64,000 nt of DNA from Thiomonas sp. FB-6 (GCF_000377645.1 NZ_KB898476.1:1-64000), one strand, 5' to 3'; counted from the first letter of the stretch, positions 16,471 through 24,662 are shown. Numbers and translations are program-made. Notes: a model not told the origin generated them from the letters alone.

Positions 16471-17346
16471 ATGAATCCCGACGAACTGATCGCCATCGAC
16501 GTGCACACCCACGCCGAGGTCTCCTGCTGGAACCCCTTCGACAACTATGGCGAGGAGTACGACCGCGCGGCCGACAAGTACTTCCGCTCGGCGCGGCGCC
16601 CGACCATCGAGGAGACCGTCGCCTACTACCGTGACAAGCGCATCGGCCTGGTGATGTTCACGGTGGACGCCGAGACCCAGCTCGGGCGCCGGCGCATCCC
16701 CAACGAGGAGATCGCCGCGGCCGCGCGCGACAACCCGGACATTCTCATCGCCTTCGCCAGCATCGACCCGCACAAGGGCCGCATGGGAGCGCGCGAGGCG
16801 CGGCGCCTGATCGAGGAATACGGGGTCAAGGGCTTCAAGTTCCACCCCACGGTGCAGGGCTTCCATCCCTACGACCGCATGGCCTGGCCCATCTACGAGG
16901 TGATCAACGAGTACAAGCTGCCGGCGATCTTCCACAGCGGACACTCGGGCATCGGCAGCGGCATGCGCTGCGGCGGCGGCCTGCGCCTGGAGTACTCCAA
17001 CCCCATGCACCTGGACGACGTGGCCATCGACTTCCCCGACATGCAGATCGTCATCGCCCACCCCTCGTGGCCCTGGCAGGACGAGGCCCTGTCGGTGGCC
17101 ATGCACAAGCCCAACGTATGGCTGGACCTGTCGGGCTGGAGCCCGCGCTATTTCCCGCAGCAACTGGTGCAGTACGCCAACACCCTGCTGAAGGACCGGG
17201 TGCTGTTCGGCTCGGACTTCCCGCTGATCACCCCCGAGCGCTGGATGAAGGATTTCGAGCAGGCGGGCTTCCGCCCCGAAGTGCACGAGCCCATCCTGAA
17301 GACCAATGCCATGCGCCTGCTGGGCCTGGGTACGAAGCCTGCTTGA
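16471..17346 (+). CDS. amidohydrolase-2 family protein, probable hydroxyphenyl-beta-ketoacyl-CoA hydrolase (CouO-like)
   Basis: This 291-residue TIM-barrel metal hydrolase has metal ligands visible as His12 and His14 (IDVHTHAE), His in IFHSGHSG, His in VIAHPSWPW and Asp in LFGSDFP. Members of this family next to hydroxycinnamate CoA ligases include CouO of Rhodococcus jostii RHA1, a hydrolase that splits 4-hydroxyphenyl-beta-ketoacyl-CoA to the benzoate and acetyl-CoA. The gene is divergent from the crotonase/ligase operon, which supports the same role here. Products would be p-hydroxybenzoate or vanillate, the substrates of PobA and VanAB nearby. Other decarboxylase or hydrolase activities of this superfamily cannot be excluded by sequence alone. 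Confidence 0.75.
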   Translation: MNPDELIAIDVHTHAEVSCWNPFDNYGEEYDRAADKYFRSARRPTIEETVAYYRDKRIGLVMFTVDAETQLGRRRIPNEEIAAAARDNPDILIAFASIDPHKGRMGAREARRLIEEYGVKGFKFHPTVQGFHPYDRMAWPIYEVINEYKLPAIFHSGHSGIGSGMRCGGGLRLEYSNPMHLDDVAIDFPDMQIVIAHPSWPWQDEALSVAMHKPNVWLDLSGWSPRYFPQQLVQYANTLLKDRVLFGSDFPLITPERWMKDFEQAGFRPEVHEPILKTNAMRLLGLGTKPA

Positions 17347-17353
17347 GCGGGCC

Positions 17354-17572
17354 TCACCCCGCCCGCTGGAAGAAATGCGTGCCGACGCACAGCGCGAACA
17401 CGACGATCGCTGCCCAGCGCGCGAATCCGCTCTTCAGGAAACCGAAAGATGTCCTGGGCACCGGCTCTTCGCCGTCCAGATCCCAATAGTCGATGGGAGG
17501 GGCATCAGCGAGATTGACCAAGAGCACCGACGCGGCCCCCAGCATCCCCACCAGCAAGATCCAGTCCGTCAT
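17354..17572 (-). CDS. small two-helix membrane protein, unknown function
   Basis: I do not recognise a family. The 72-residue product has an N-terminal hydrophobic helix (DWILLVGMLGAASVLLVNL, residues about 3-21), a short acidic loop (DAPPIDYWDLDGEEP) and a second hydrophobic helix (WAAIVVFALCVGTHFF) near the C-terminus. It is convergent to the amidohydrolase gene with 7 bp between stops. The ATG at 17572 is the first that places the helix at the start; the longer frame upstream is Arg-rich and lacks a ribosome site. No partner is evident, and it may be a real small inner-membrane protein. Confidence 0.5.
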   Translation of the reverse strand: MTDWILLVGMLGAASVLLVNLADAPPIDYWDLDGEEPVPRTSFGFLKSGFARWAAIVVFALCVGTHFFQRAG

Positions 17573-17756
17573 GATCTCGTGAAGTCCTTGACTTCGTCGC
17601 GCCGCACGCTGCCAGGGCGAACTCCGCACCAGACGGTCAGACAGGCGGCTCGCACGAAGGTTTCCCCCCCGATTCTGGACGAAGCCCGCGGCCCTGCAGA
17701 CAGTACGGCCTTCGCGCCAACGGATGCGCCCGGCTCCGCGCGTTGCCCGCATGCGC

Positions 17757-18728
17757 CTACAGATCCAGCACCAGCCGCGGGCTGAGGGCGCGGGAGCAGC
17801 AGGGAAGCATCTGGTCGTTGCGGGCGCGCTCCTCGTCGGTGAGGTAGGAATCGCGGTGCTCGGGCGTGCCGGAGAGCACGCGGGTCAGGCAGGTGCCGCA
17901 CACGCCCTGCTCGCAGGAGGTGGGCAGGTCGATTCCCGCGGCGGCCAGCGCCTGCACGATGGTCTGCGCCGGCTCCACGCGCACCACGCGGCCGCTGGAC
18001 GCGAGTTCGACCTCGAAGGCGCCGCCGGCGGACGGGGTGTCCTCGGCCGCGGCGAAGTATTCCCGGTGCAGGCGCGAGTCGTCCCAGCCGGCGTCGCGCC
18101 CGCTTTGCAGCACCCAGTCGATGAAGCCGCGCGGGCCGCACACGTACAGGTGGGTGCCCGCGGGGGCGCCGCCCAGCAGGCCGGCCAGGTCCAGGCGCTG
18201 GGCCGCCGGCCCGTCGTCGTGGTGCAGGTGCACCCGCCGTGCCCAGGCGGCCTCGCGCAGGCGCTGGGCGAAGGCCGTGCGAGCGGCCGAGCGCGTGCAG
18301 TAATGCAGTTCGAACTCCCGCCCCTCGCGCTGCAACTGCTCGGCCATGCTCAGCAAGGGCGTGATGCCGATGCCCCCGGCCAGCAGCAGGCTGTGCGGCG
18401 CCTGGGCATGCAGCGGGAAGTGGTTGCGCGGCAGGCTGGCGCCGAGCAAGTCGCCCTCGCGCAGCCGCTCGTGCACGGCCAGCGAGCCGCCGCGCGAGGC
18501 CGGCTCGCGCAGCACGCCCAGCAGGTAGCGCGAAGTGTCGGCGGGATCGCCGGCCAGCGAGTACTGGCGCACCAACCCCTCGCCCAGGTGCAGGTCGATG
18601 TGGGCGCCGGCGCTGAAGGGCGGCAGCGCGCCTCCCTCGGGGTGACGCAGCTCGAGGGCGCAGATGTCCTCGGCGTCCACGCGCTTGGCGCTCAGGCGCA
18701 GGGTGATGTCGGCTTCGGGATGGCTCAT
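17757..18728 (-). CDS. vanB: vanillate O-demethylase, reductase subunit
   Basis: This 323-residue Rieske-oxygenase reductase passes electrons from NADH through FMN and a plant-type 2Fe-2S centre to VanA. RQYSLAGDPAD (about residues 54-64) is the flavin-binding strand, LLAGGIGITPLLSM the nucleotide-binding segment, and CEQGVCGTC plus a later CC pair near the C-terminus form the iron-sulfur site. The FMN-NAD-ferredoxin domain order and length match the phthalate dioxygenase reductase class (VanB). Unusually it is not downstream of vanA but on the opposite strand, 19 bp after vanR, so vanB is probably cotranscribed with its regulator gene. Confidence 0.93.
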   Translation of the reverse strand: MSHPEADITLRLSAKRVDAEDICALELRHPEGGALPPFSAGAHIDLHLGEGLVRQYSLAGDPADTSRYLLGVLREPASRGGSLAVHERLREGDLLGASLPRNHFPLHAQAPHSLLLAGGIGITPLLSMAEQLQREGREFELHYCTRSAARTAFAQRLREAAWARRVHLHHDDGPAAQRLDLAGLLGGAPAGTHLYVCGPRGFIDWVLQSGRDAGWDDSRLHREYFAAAEDTPSAGGAFEVELASSGRVVRVEPAQTIVQALAAAGIDLPTSCEQGVCGTCLTRVLSGTPEHRDSYLTDEERARNDQMLPCCSRALSPRLVLDL

Positions 18729-18747
18729 GGATGGGGGCGGATGGGGT

Positions 18748-19437
18748 TCAGACGGGAGTGTGCAGGCCGAGCAGGCGGCCGTAGCGCAGGCCGATGTAGG
18801 CGTGCTCGCGCATCAGCATCTCGGCGCGCGCGGCCTCGCCGGCGAGCAGCGCATCGAGCACCAGGGAATGCTGCAGCTGCGCGACGCGCAGCTTCTCGTA
18901 CTCCTGCGCCAGGCGCGAGGTGTCGATGATGATGGAGTCGGACGACGCGAAGGGCAGATGGTCGTTGCGGGCGATGGCGTCGGCGATGGCGCGGCTTTCG
19001 CTGGCGTCGATGATGGCGTGGTGGAAGCGGGCGTTGATCTCGCTCCAGCCGGCGATGGCGGCCGGGCTCAGCTCGCCCGCGGCCAGCAGGCGCGCGCCCT
19101 GCTCCACGCAGTCGCGCAGCAGCTGGCGCGTGGCCTGCGGCAGGCCCTGCTCGCCCAGGCGCCGAGCGGCCAGGCCCTCGAGCACGCCGCGCACCTCCAG
19201 CCCGCCCATCACGTCCTGCTCGGAAAAGCGCCGCACCACGTAGCCGCGCGCTCCGGCCTTCTCCAGCAGGCCTTCCTGCTCCAACGTACGAAAGGCCAGG
19301 CGCACCGGGGTGCGCGACACCCCGAGCTGCGCGGCCACGGGAATTTCCGCCATGCGTTCGCCGGGCGCGTAGCGCCCCTCGGAGATCAGGCGGCGCAGGG
19401 TGCTGAGGATGTGGACGGAGTCCTGGCTCATGGACAT
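18748..19437 (-). CDS. vanR: GntR/FadR-type repressor of vanillate demethylase
   Basis: This regulator of about 229 residues has an N-terminal GntR winged helix (LISEGRYAPGERMAEIPVAAQLGVSRTPVRLAFRTLEQEGLL) and a helical FadR-type C-terminal effector domain (FCD; residues about 80-220) with metal-ligand-like His in INARFHHAI. It lies between vanB and vanA and is divergent from vanA. VanR of Caulobacter represses vanAB and is released by vanillate. The frame is open up to 19509, but that start falls inside one operator and the extra 24 residues are unlike the family, so I chose ATG 19437; ATG 19431 is also possible. Confidence 0.88.
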   Translation of the reverse strand: MSMSQDSVHILSTLRRLISEGRYAPGERMAEIPVAAQLGVSRTPVRLAFRTLEQEGLLEKAGARGYVVRRFSEQDVMGGLEVRGVLEGLAARRLGEQGLPQATRQLLRDCVEQGARLLAAGELSPAAIAGWSEINARFHHAIIDASESRAIADAIARNDHLPFASSDSIIIDTSRLAQEYEKLRVAQLQHSLVLDALLAGEAARAEMLMREHAYIGLRYGRLLGLHTPV

Positions 19438-19447
19438 TGGATCCAAT
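19436..19447. promoter_or_regulatory. VanR operator, perfect ATTGGATCCAAT
   Basis: This 12-bp perfect palindrome is identical to the VanR operator described for Caulobacter. It overlaps the chosen start codon of vanR, so a bound repressor would block vanR and vanB expression. It pairs with a second site whose centre is 63 bp away. Confidence 0.85.
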
Positions 19448-19498
19448 TTGACGATCTGGGGCTTACCCTTTTGACCTTTCAGCCGGATTATGGTCGAC

Positions 19499-19510
19499 TT
19501 TGGATCCAAT
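19499..19510. promoter_or_regulatory. second VanR operator, TTTGGATCCAAT
   Basis: This copy has one mismatch to the perfect operator at 19436-19447. The centre-to-centre distance of 63 bp is six helical turns, which would place both repressor dimers on the same DNA face and could allow looping. It lies 55 bp upstream of the vanA start. On the minus strand it sits between TTGGTG and CATAAT, a plausible -35/-10 pair for vanR; for vanA, TTGACC at 19471-19476 could be the -35 box. Confidence 0.8.
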
Positions 19511-19564
19511 CACCAAGCATTCCTGGGGCGAGATGTCTCGGGGTTTTCACGGAGGATTCCAACC

Positions 19565-20614
19565 ATGTTCGTGCAGAACGCCTGGTACGTCGCGTGCACG
19601 CCCGACGAGATCGATGGCAAGCCGCTGGGGCGCACGCTGTGCGGCCACGCGGTGGCCCTGTTCCGCGACGCGCAGGGCCGCGCGGCCGCCGTCGAGGACT
19701 TCTGCCCCCACCGCGGCGCGCCGCTGTCGCTGGGTTTCGTGCGCGACGGGCGCCTGGTGTGCGGCTACCACGGGCTGGAGATGGGCGCCGACGGCCGTGT
19801 GTGCGCCATGCCCTGCCAGCGCGTGCGGGGCTTCCCCTCGGTGCGCAGCTTCCCCGTGGTCGAGCGCTACGGATTCATCTGGATCTGGCCCGGCCGGCCG
19901 GAGCTGGCCGACGAGGCCAAGGTGCCGCGATTCGACTGGCTGCAAAGCCCCGAGTGGGCCTATGGCGGCGGTCTGTATCACATCGGCTGCGACTACCGGC
20001 TGATGATCGACAACCTGATGGACCTGACCCACGAGACCTACGTGCACGCCGGCAGCATCGGCCAGCGCGAGATCGAGGAATCGGTGCCGCAGACCCAGGC
20101 CGACGGCGACGCGGTGATGACCAGCCGGCACATGCAGGGTATCCAGGCCCCGCCCTTCTGGGCGGCGGCGCTGCGCGCCAACGAACTGCCCGACGACCAG
20201 CCCTGCGACCGCTGGCAGATCTGCCGCTTCACGCCGCCCAGCCACGTGATGATCGAGGTCGGCGTGGCCCTGGCCGGCCACGGCGGCTACGAGGCCGATG
20301 CGCGCTACAAGGCCTCGAGCATCGTGGTGGACTTCATCACCCCCGAGACCGAGACCACGCATTGGTATTTCTGGGGCATGGCGCGCCATTTCAAGCCGGG
20401 CGACGCCGAACTGACCGCGAGCATCCGCGAGGGCCAGGGCCGCATCTTCTCCGAGGACCGCGAGATGCTCGAGCGCCAGCAGCGCAACCTCAGCGCCCAG
20501 CCGCAGCGCTCGCTGCTCAAGCTCAACATCGATGCCGGCGGCGTGCAGTCGCGGCGCATCATCGAGCGCCTGATCGCCGCCGAGCAGGCCGCGGGGGAAG
20601 CGGTCGGAGCCTGA
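19565..20614 (+). CDS. vanA: vanillate O-demethylase, Rieske oxygenase subunit
   Basis: This 349-residue terminal oxygenase demethylates vanillate to protocatechuate and formaldehyde. The Rieske cluster ligands are CPHRG (about residue 46) and CGYHG (about residue 65). The mononuclear iron site is in DLTHETYVHAGS (His-x4-His), with a distal Asp ligand expected in the C-terminal half. The ATG at 19565 gives the typical MFVQNAWYVA start and has GGAGGA ahead of it; the longer in-frame start at 19490 lies inside the operator region. Product protocatechuate joins the PobA product. Syringate or other methoxybenzoates are possible side substrates. Confidence 0.95.
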   Translation: MFVQNAWYVACTPDEIDGKPLGRTLCGHAVALFRDAQGRAAAVEDFCPHRGAPLSLGFVRDGRLVCGYHGLEMGADGRVCAMPCQRVRGFPSVRSFPVVERYGFIWIWPGRPELADEAKVPRFDWLQSPEWAYGGGLYHIGCDYRLMIDNLMDLTHETYVHAGSIGQREIEESVPQTQADGDAVMTSRHMQGIQAPPFWAAALRANELPDDQPCDRWQICRFTPPSHVMIEVGVALAGHGGYEADARYKASSIVVDFITPETETTHWYFWGMARHFKPGDAELTASIREGQGRIFSEDREMLERQQRNLSAQPQRSLLKLNIDAGGVQSRRIIERLIAAEQAAGEAVGA

Positions 20615-20654
20615 GTCCGCGCTCGCGCCGGGGCCGCGCGGGCTCAGCGCGGAC
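20615..20654. terminator. GC-rich hairpin between convergent vanA and marR
   Basis: GTCCGCGCT at 20615-20623 and AGCGCGGAC at 20646-20654 form a perfect 9-bp stem with a 22-base loop immediately after the vanA stop and overlapping the end of the MarR gene. There is no T run on either side, so a rho-independent terminator is only a guess. Confidence 0.3.
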
Positions 20655-21135
20655 CGCGGGCGACCCGGTCCAGCAGCTCGAACAGCATCAGGCGCTCGCC
20701 GGCCGACAGGCCGTGCAGCACCTCGATCTCCATGTCGCGCGATGCGCGCATGGAGGCTTCCGCCAGATCCTCGCCGGCCTGGTCGAGGCACACGAACACC
20801 GAGCGCTTGTCGTGCTCGTTGCGCTCGCGCCGGATCAGCCCGCGCGTCTCCAGGCGGTCGAGCAGCACGGTCATGCCCGGGGCGGTGATGGCCAGCGCGC
20901 GCGCCAGCTGCTTCTGCGTGGCGCGGAGGTTGTGGCGCAGCAGTTGCAGGATGGTGAATTCCACCGGGCGCAGGCGCAGCGGCTCACCGATCGCGCGCTG
21001 GAAGGCCGCGCGCGTGTGGATGGAGGCACGCGCCAGCTGGTAGCCCAGCACGTGCCCGAGCACCGCCTGGTCGAGCCCGGCGGCGGAGGCGCCGCGGCGC
21101 GCGGACGGATGCGGTGCGGTGGTATCTGAGCTCAT
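20644..21135 (-). CDS. MarR-family regulator
   Basis: This 163-residue winged-helix repressor has family features RLRPVEFTILQLLRHN, the recognition segment QKQLARALAITAPGMTVLLDRLETRGLI and the wing RRERNEHDKRSVFVCL. MarR proteins in hydroxycinnamate clusters (CouR, FerR, HcaR) sense hydroxycinnamoyl-CoA, so control of the ligase/crotonase operon at 13.6-16.3 kb is a reasonable guess. The ATAGT-N4-ACTAT dyad at 16.3 kb is a candidate site. It lies 59 bp downstream of the importer permease gene on the same strand and could be read through from it, and is convergent with vanA. Confidence 0.85.
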   Translation of the reverse strand: MSSDTTAPHPSARRGASAAGLDQAVLGHVLGYQLARASIHTRAAFQRAIGEPLRLRPVEFTILQLLRHNLRATQKQLARALAITAPGMTVLLDRLETRGLIRRERNEHDKRSVFVCLDQAGEDLAEASMRASRDMEIEVLHGLSAGERLMLFELLDRVARGPR

Positions 21136-21194
21136 GGACGGCGGCCGGAACGTAGCCGGGCCACTTTAGCAGCCCCCCGGCATCCAGGGTGCGC

Positions 21195-22247
21195 TCAACC
21201 CGCCTGGCCCTGGCGCTCCGGGCGCACGAGCAGCTTGCCGTCGCGCAGCCCGGCCAGGCGCAGGTGGTAGCCGATGGGCAGCAGGCGCAGCGCATAGCGC
21301 CCTTCGACGGCGCCCCAGATGCCGCGCGGGAACAGCAGCGCGAAGCCGATGGCCAGCAGGCCCAGCCCGATGAGGTAGATCACCCCGGTGGCGCCGAACC
21401 AGGTCTCCGCGGCGAAGAACAGCACGGCGCCGAGGATCGGCCCCTCGAAGGTGCCCAGGCCGCCGACGATGACCATGAACAGCATGTAGGCGGTCCACTG
21501 CGGGCCGAAGAAGGTGGCCGGCTGGTAGGTGATGGAAGTGGCCAGCCACAGCGCGCCGCCGGCGCCGCAGCCCAGCGCGGACAGGAAGAACAGCACGTGC
21601 TTGCTGCGCAGCACGTTCACGCCGATGGAGGCCGCCGCGGTCTCGTCGTCGCGCACCGCCTGCAGCGAGGCGCCCACGCGGCTGCGCAGCAGCACGAACA
21701 GCACCCCCAGCAGAACGACCATCAGGGCCAGGGCCATCCAGTAGGTGTCGGCGCGGCGCGCGGCCGGCGCGTAGGTGTCGATGCCCAGCAGCGAGGTGCC
21801 GGTCTCGCCCTGCACGATGGGGTCGATGGTCACCAGCAGGTGCAGCAGCTCGGCCAGCACCCACATGCCGATGGCGAATTCGCCCCCCCCCAGCTTGAGC
21901 ATGATCTGTCCCAGCGGCAGCGACACCAGGCCCACCAGCAACACCGACACCAGCAGTGCCGCGTACACGTCCATGCCGCCGGCCGACAGGCGCACCAGGA
22001 AATAGCCTCCGAGCCCGATGAAGGCCTGCTGGCCGATGGACACCAGGCCGCCGTAGCCGGCCAGCGCATTCCACATGGCGGCCAGCAGCACGTAGATGAA
22101 CAGCGTGGTCAGGCGGTCCAGGATCTCGGGCCGCATGAACAGCGGCCCGAAGGCCAGCAACAACACCAGCAAGCCGACCGCGGCCACGAAGGCGACCGCG
22201 CGCGGGGTCCAGCGCACCACCTGTGCGCCTTGCATCGCCTGCTTCAT
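21195..22247 (-). CDS. livM: ABC importer permease, LivM type
   Basis: This 350-residue hydrophobic inner-membrane protein of the branched-chain amino-acid / aromatic-acid (HAAT) importer family should have about 8-10 helices. The family signature is visible: AGYGGLVSIGQQAFIGLGGY near the N-terminus, SRVGASLQAVRDDETAAASIGVN (ATPase contact loop) and FMVIVGGLGTFEGPILGA. The start at 22247 has AAGGAG ahead of it and overlaps the LivH stop codon (ATGA). It is the last gene of the porin-binding protein-LivG-LivF-LivH-LivM operon. In this neighbourhood the imported compound is more likely an aromatic acid than an amino acid. Confidence 0.9.
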   Translation of the reverse strand: MKQAMQGAQVVRWTPRAVAFVAAVGLLVLLLAFGPLFMRPEILDRLTTLFIYVLLAAMWNALAGYGGLVSIGQQAFIGLGGYFLVRLSAGGMDVYAALLVSVLLVGLVSLPLGQIMLKLGGGEFAIGMWVLAELLHLLVTIDPIVQGETGTSLLGIDTYAPAARRADTYWMALALMVVLLGVLFVLLRSRVGASLQAVRDDETAAASIGVNVLRSKHVLFFLSALGCGAGGALWLATSITYQPATFFGPQWTAYMLFMVIVGGLGTFEGPILGAVLFFAAETWFGATGVIYLIGLGLLAIGFALLFPRGIWGAVEGRYALRLLPIGYHLRLAGLRDGKLLVRPERQGQAG

Positions 22248-23161
22248 GCACCAGCTCCTTGGGTGGACGCGCGCGCGGCCCGCAGGCGCGGCCGGCGCAG
22301 ATGCCAGACTTTCGAATACACCCTGAGCACCAGGATGGCGAGGAACACCACATGCCCGGCGATCAGAAAGCCGATGGGGTTGATCTGCGCGCCGATGCTC
22401 TGCGAGACGCCCAGCACGATGCCGCCCAGCAGGGTTCCCCACAGCGAGCCGGTGCCGCCGATGACCACGGTCTCGAAGGCGAACAGCAGCTGGGCCTGCC
22501 CCGCGTAGGGCGCGAAGGTGCTGCGCATGCCCAGGAACAGCGCGGCCACGGTGATCAGCAGCAGCGCGATGGCGCTGGCGGCCGAATACACCATGCGCGA
22601 GTCGATGCCGATCAGGTTCACCGCGTCGGGGTCCTCGGCGGTGGCGCGGATGGCCCGGCCGATGCCGGTGCGCGACAGCACCAGCTGCAGCGCGCCGAGC
22701 ACGGCCACCGCGGTGCCGAAGGTCATCACGTCGAGCTTGGACACGTACAGGTCGCCCACGATCTGCCAGCTGTCGTAGGACAGCGAGCCGATGTTGGGCG
22801 CCAGCGAACGCGTGTCGGCGCCGAAGCCCTGGAACAGCAGGTTGTCGACGACGATGGACAGCCCGAAGGTCGCCAGGATGGGCACCAGCATGCCGCCGCG
22901 CAGGCTGCGCTGCAGCAGCAGCCGGTTCAGCGCCCAGCCGAGCAGCGCCATCACGGGCATGACCATCAGCACGGCCACCGGCACGCCGACGCCCAGGTGC
23001 TGGCAGGCGCTGAAGATCAGGTAGCCGGCGAGCACCACCAGGCTGCCGTGCGCGAGGTTGACGATGCGCATGACACCGAACAGGAAGGACAGGCCGCTGG
23101 CCAGGATGGCGTAGTAGCCGCCCAGCAGCACGCCCTGGATGATCTGATTCAGGAATTCCAT
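22244..23161 (-). CDS. livH: ABC importer permease, LivH type
   Basis: This 305-residue inner-membrane permease pairs with LivM. Typical family segments are QGVLLGGYYAILASGLSFLFGVMRIVNLAHG at the N-terminus, GIGRAIRATAEDPDAVNLIGI (ATPase contact loop) and FETVVIGGTGSLWGTLLGG. The ATG at 23161 was chosen because the signature begins only a few residues after it; the longer frame upstream overlaps LivF and lacks domain content. It starts 14 bp after the LivF gene, and its stop overlaps the LivM start. Confidence 0.9.
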   Translation of the reverse strand: MEFLNQIIQGVLLGGYYAILASGLSFLFGVMRIVNLAHGSLVVLAGYLIFSACQHLGVGVPVAVLMVMPVMALLGWALNRLLLQRSLRGGMLVPILATFGLSIVVDNLLFQGFGADTRSLAPNIGSLSYDSWQIVGDLYVSKLDVMTFGTAVAVLGALQLVLSRTGIGRAIRATAEDPDAVNLIGIDSRMVYSAASAIALLLITVAALFLGMRSTFAPYAGQAQLLFAFETVVIGGTGSLWGTLLGGIVLGVSQSIGAQINPIGFLIAGHVVFLAILVLRVYSKVWHLRRPRLRAARASTQGAGA

Positions 23162-23175
23162 GTCGGGGCGGGGTG

Positions 23176-23904
23176 TCAGTGCGCGGCCTGCGGGCTGCGC
23201 GACAGGCCGAAATACGCGTCCATGATCTGCTCGCGGCTGAGTTCGTCGCGCGCGCCCTGCAGCGGGATGCCGCCCTCGAGCATGCACACGACGCGGTCGG
23301 CGACCTTGAGCGCGCGGGTCAGGTCCTGCTCCACCAGCACCAGGGTGGTGCCCGCACGGATCAGGCCCTGCAGGGATTCGTAGACCTGGTCGACGGCGAT
23401 GGGCGACAGCCCCAGCGAGATTTCGTCGAGCAGCAGCACGCGCGGGTTGGTCATCAGCGCACGCGCGATGGAGGTGGCCTGCTGCTGGCCGCCCGACAGC
23501 GTGCCGGCGGCGGCCTTGAGCTTGGGCGTGAGCTGGGGAAAGGCCTCGAGCACGGAATCCAGGTTCCACGGGCCCTTGCGCGCGCGCATGCCCGCCACGC
23601 GCAGGTTGTCCTCCACGCTCATGCCGCCGAACAGGCGCCGGCCCTCGGGCACCATCGCGATGCCCAGGCCTACGCGCCGCGGCGCGCGCAGCGCGGTGAT
23701 GTCCTGGCCGTCGAACACGATGCGCCCGGCCGATGCCGGATGCGCGCCGGCCAGCGTGCGCATCAGCGTGGTCTTGCCCGCGCCGTTGGCCCCCACCAAG
23801 GCCAGCACCTGGCCCTGCATGCAGTCGAAGGACACCGAACGCACGGCCTTGAGCAGCCCGTAGCCGGCCTGCAGCGCCTCGATGCGCAGCAACGCGGTAC
23901 TCAT
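23176..23904 (-). CDS. livF: ABC importer ATPase, LivF type
   Basis: This 242-residue ATP-binding subunit shows Walker A VGANGAGKTTL (about residues 38-48), a Q-loop region MVPEGRRLFGGM, signature LSGGQQQATSIARAL and Walker B VLLLDEISLGLSP, followed by a D-loop and the switch His position occupied by Gln in VLVEQD, as usual for LivF. The start overlaps the stop of LivG (ATGA). With LivG it forms the ATPase heterodimer of the importer. Confidence 0.92.
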   Translation of the reverse strand: MSTALLRIEALQAGYGLLKAVRSVSFDCMQGQVLALVGANGAGKTTLMRTLAGAHPASAGRIVFDGQDITALRAPRRVGLGIAMVPEGRRLFGGMSVEDNLRVAGMRARKGPWNLDSVLEAFPQLTPKLKAAAGTLSGGQQQATSIARALMTNPRVLLLDEISLGLSPIAVDQVYESLQGLIRAGTTLVLVEQDLTRALKVADRVVCMLEGGIPLQGARDELSREQIMDAYFGLSRSPQAAH

Positions 23905-24662
23905 ATGGAAACGCTCCCCAGGTACGCCTCGATCACCGCGGGATCCTTCATCACGGCATGCGGATCGCCGTCGGCGATGATGCGTCCGGACTCCATGCAC
24001 ACCAGGCGCTGCACCACCTGCAGCAGCACGTGCACGATATGCTCGATCCACACCACGGTGATGCCGCGGCCGAGGATCTCGCGAATGATGCTCACCAGGT
24101 CTTGCGCCTCGCCGTCGGTGAGCCCGCCGCCGATTTCATCGAGCAGCAGGATCTGCGGATCGGTGGCCAGCGCCCGCGCCATTTCCAGGCGCTTGCGGTC
24201 CAGCAGGCCCAGCGTGTCGGCGCGGCGGTTGGCCACGTCGAGCATGCCGCACAGGCGCAGGGAATTCAGGCACAACTCGTTGGCCCGCTCTCCACTGGCG
24301 CCGGCGCCCACGGAGGCGGCCACGTGCAGGTTCTCGAACACGGTCATGCCGCCGAAGGGGCGCGGCACCTGGTGCGAGCGCGCCACGCCCAGGCGGCAGC
24401 GCGCCGCCGCATCCAGCGCGGTGACGTCGCGCCCGTCGAACTCCACGCTGCCGCTTTCCGGCGCGTAGGCGCCGGAAAGCACGTTGAACAAGGTGGTCTT
24501 GCCGGCCCCGTTGGGGCCGACGATGCCCACCGCCTCGCCGCGTGCGACGTCGATGCTCACGTCCTCCAGCACGCGCAGCGCGCCGAAACTCTTGCCGACC
24601 CGCGTGGCCGACAGGATGGGAGCCGTCGGCGCGCCGGCGGCGGGAGTCAGCGAATCAGGCAT
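23901..24662 (-). CDS. livG: ABC importer ATPase, LivG type
   Basis: This 253-residue ATP-binding subunit has Walker A IVGPNGAGKTTL, the LivG-specific insert around ARSHQVPRPFGGMTVFENL, Walker B ILLLDEIGGGLTDGE and the C-terminal LivG extension ending in PAVIEAYLG. The ABC signature position reads LGLLDRKRLEMARAL, the diverged form normal for LivG. It overlaps the upstream binding-protein gene by 8 bp and the downstream LivF gene by 4 bp, so expression is tightly coupled. Confidence 0.9.
   Translation of the reverse strand: MPDSLTPAAGAPTAPILSATRVGKSFGALRVLEDVSIDVARGEAVGIVGPNGAGKTTLFNVLSGAYAPESGSVEFDGRDVTALDAAARCRLGVARSHQVPRPFGGMTVFENLHVAASVGAGASGERANELCLNSLRLCGMLDVANRRADTLGLLDRKRLEMARALATDPQILLLDEIGGGLTDGEAQDLVSIIREILGRGITVVWIEHIVHVLLQVVQRLVCMESGRIIADGDPHAVMKDPAVIEAYLGSVSI

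Noticed and set aside
19490-19565. ATG 19490 as vanA start
   Set aside because: It lies in the promoter/operator region and lacks a ribosome site. ATG 19565 has GGAGGA and the conserved MFVQNAWYVA start.
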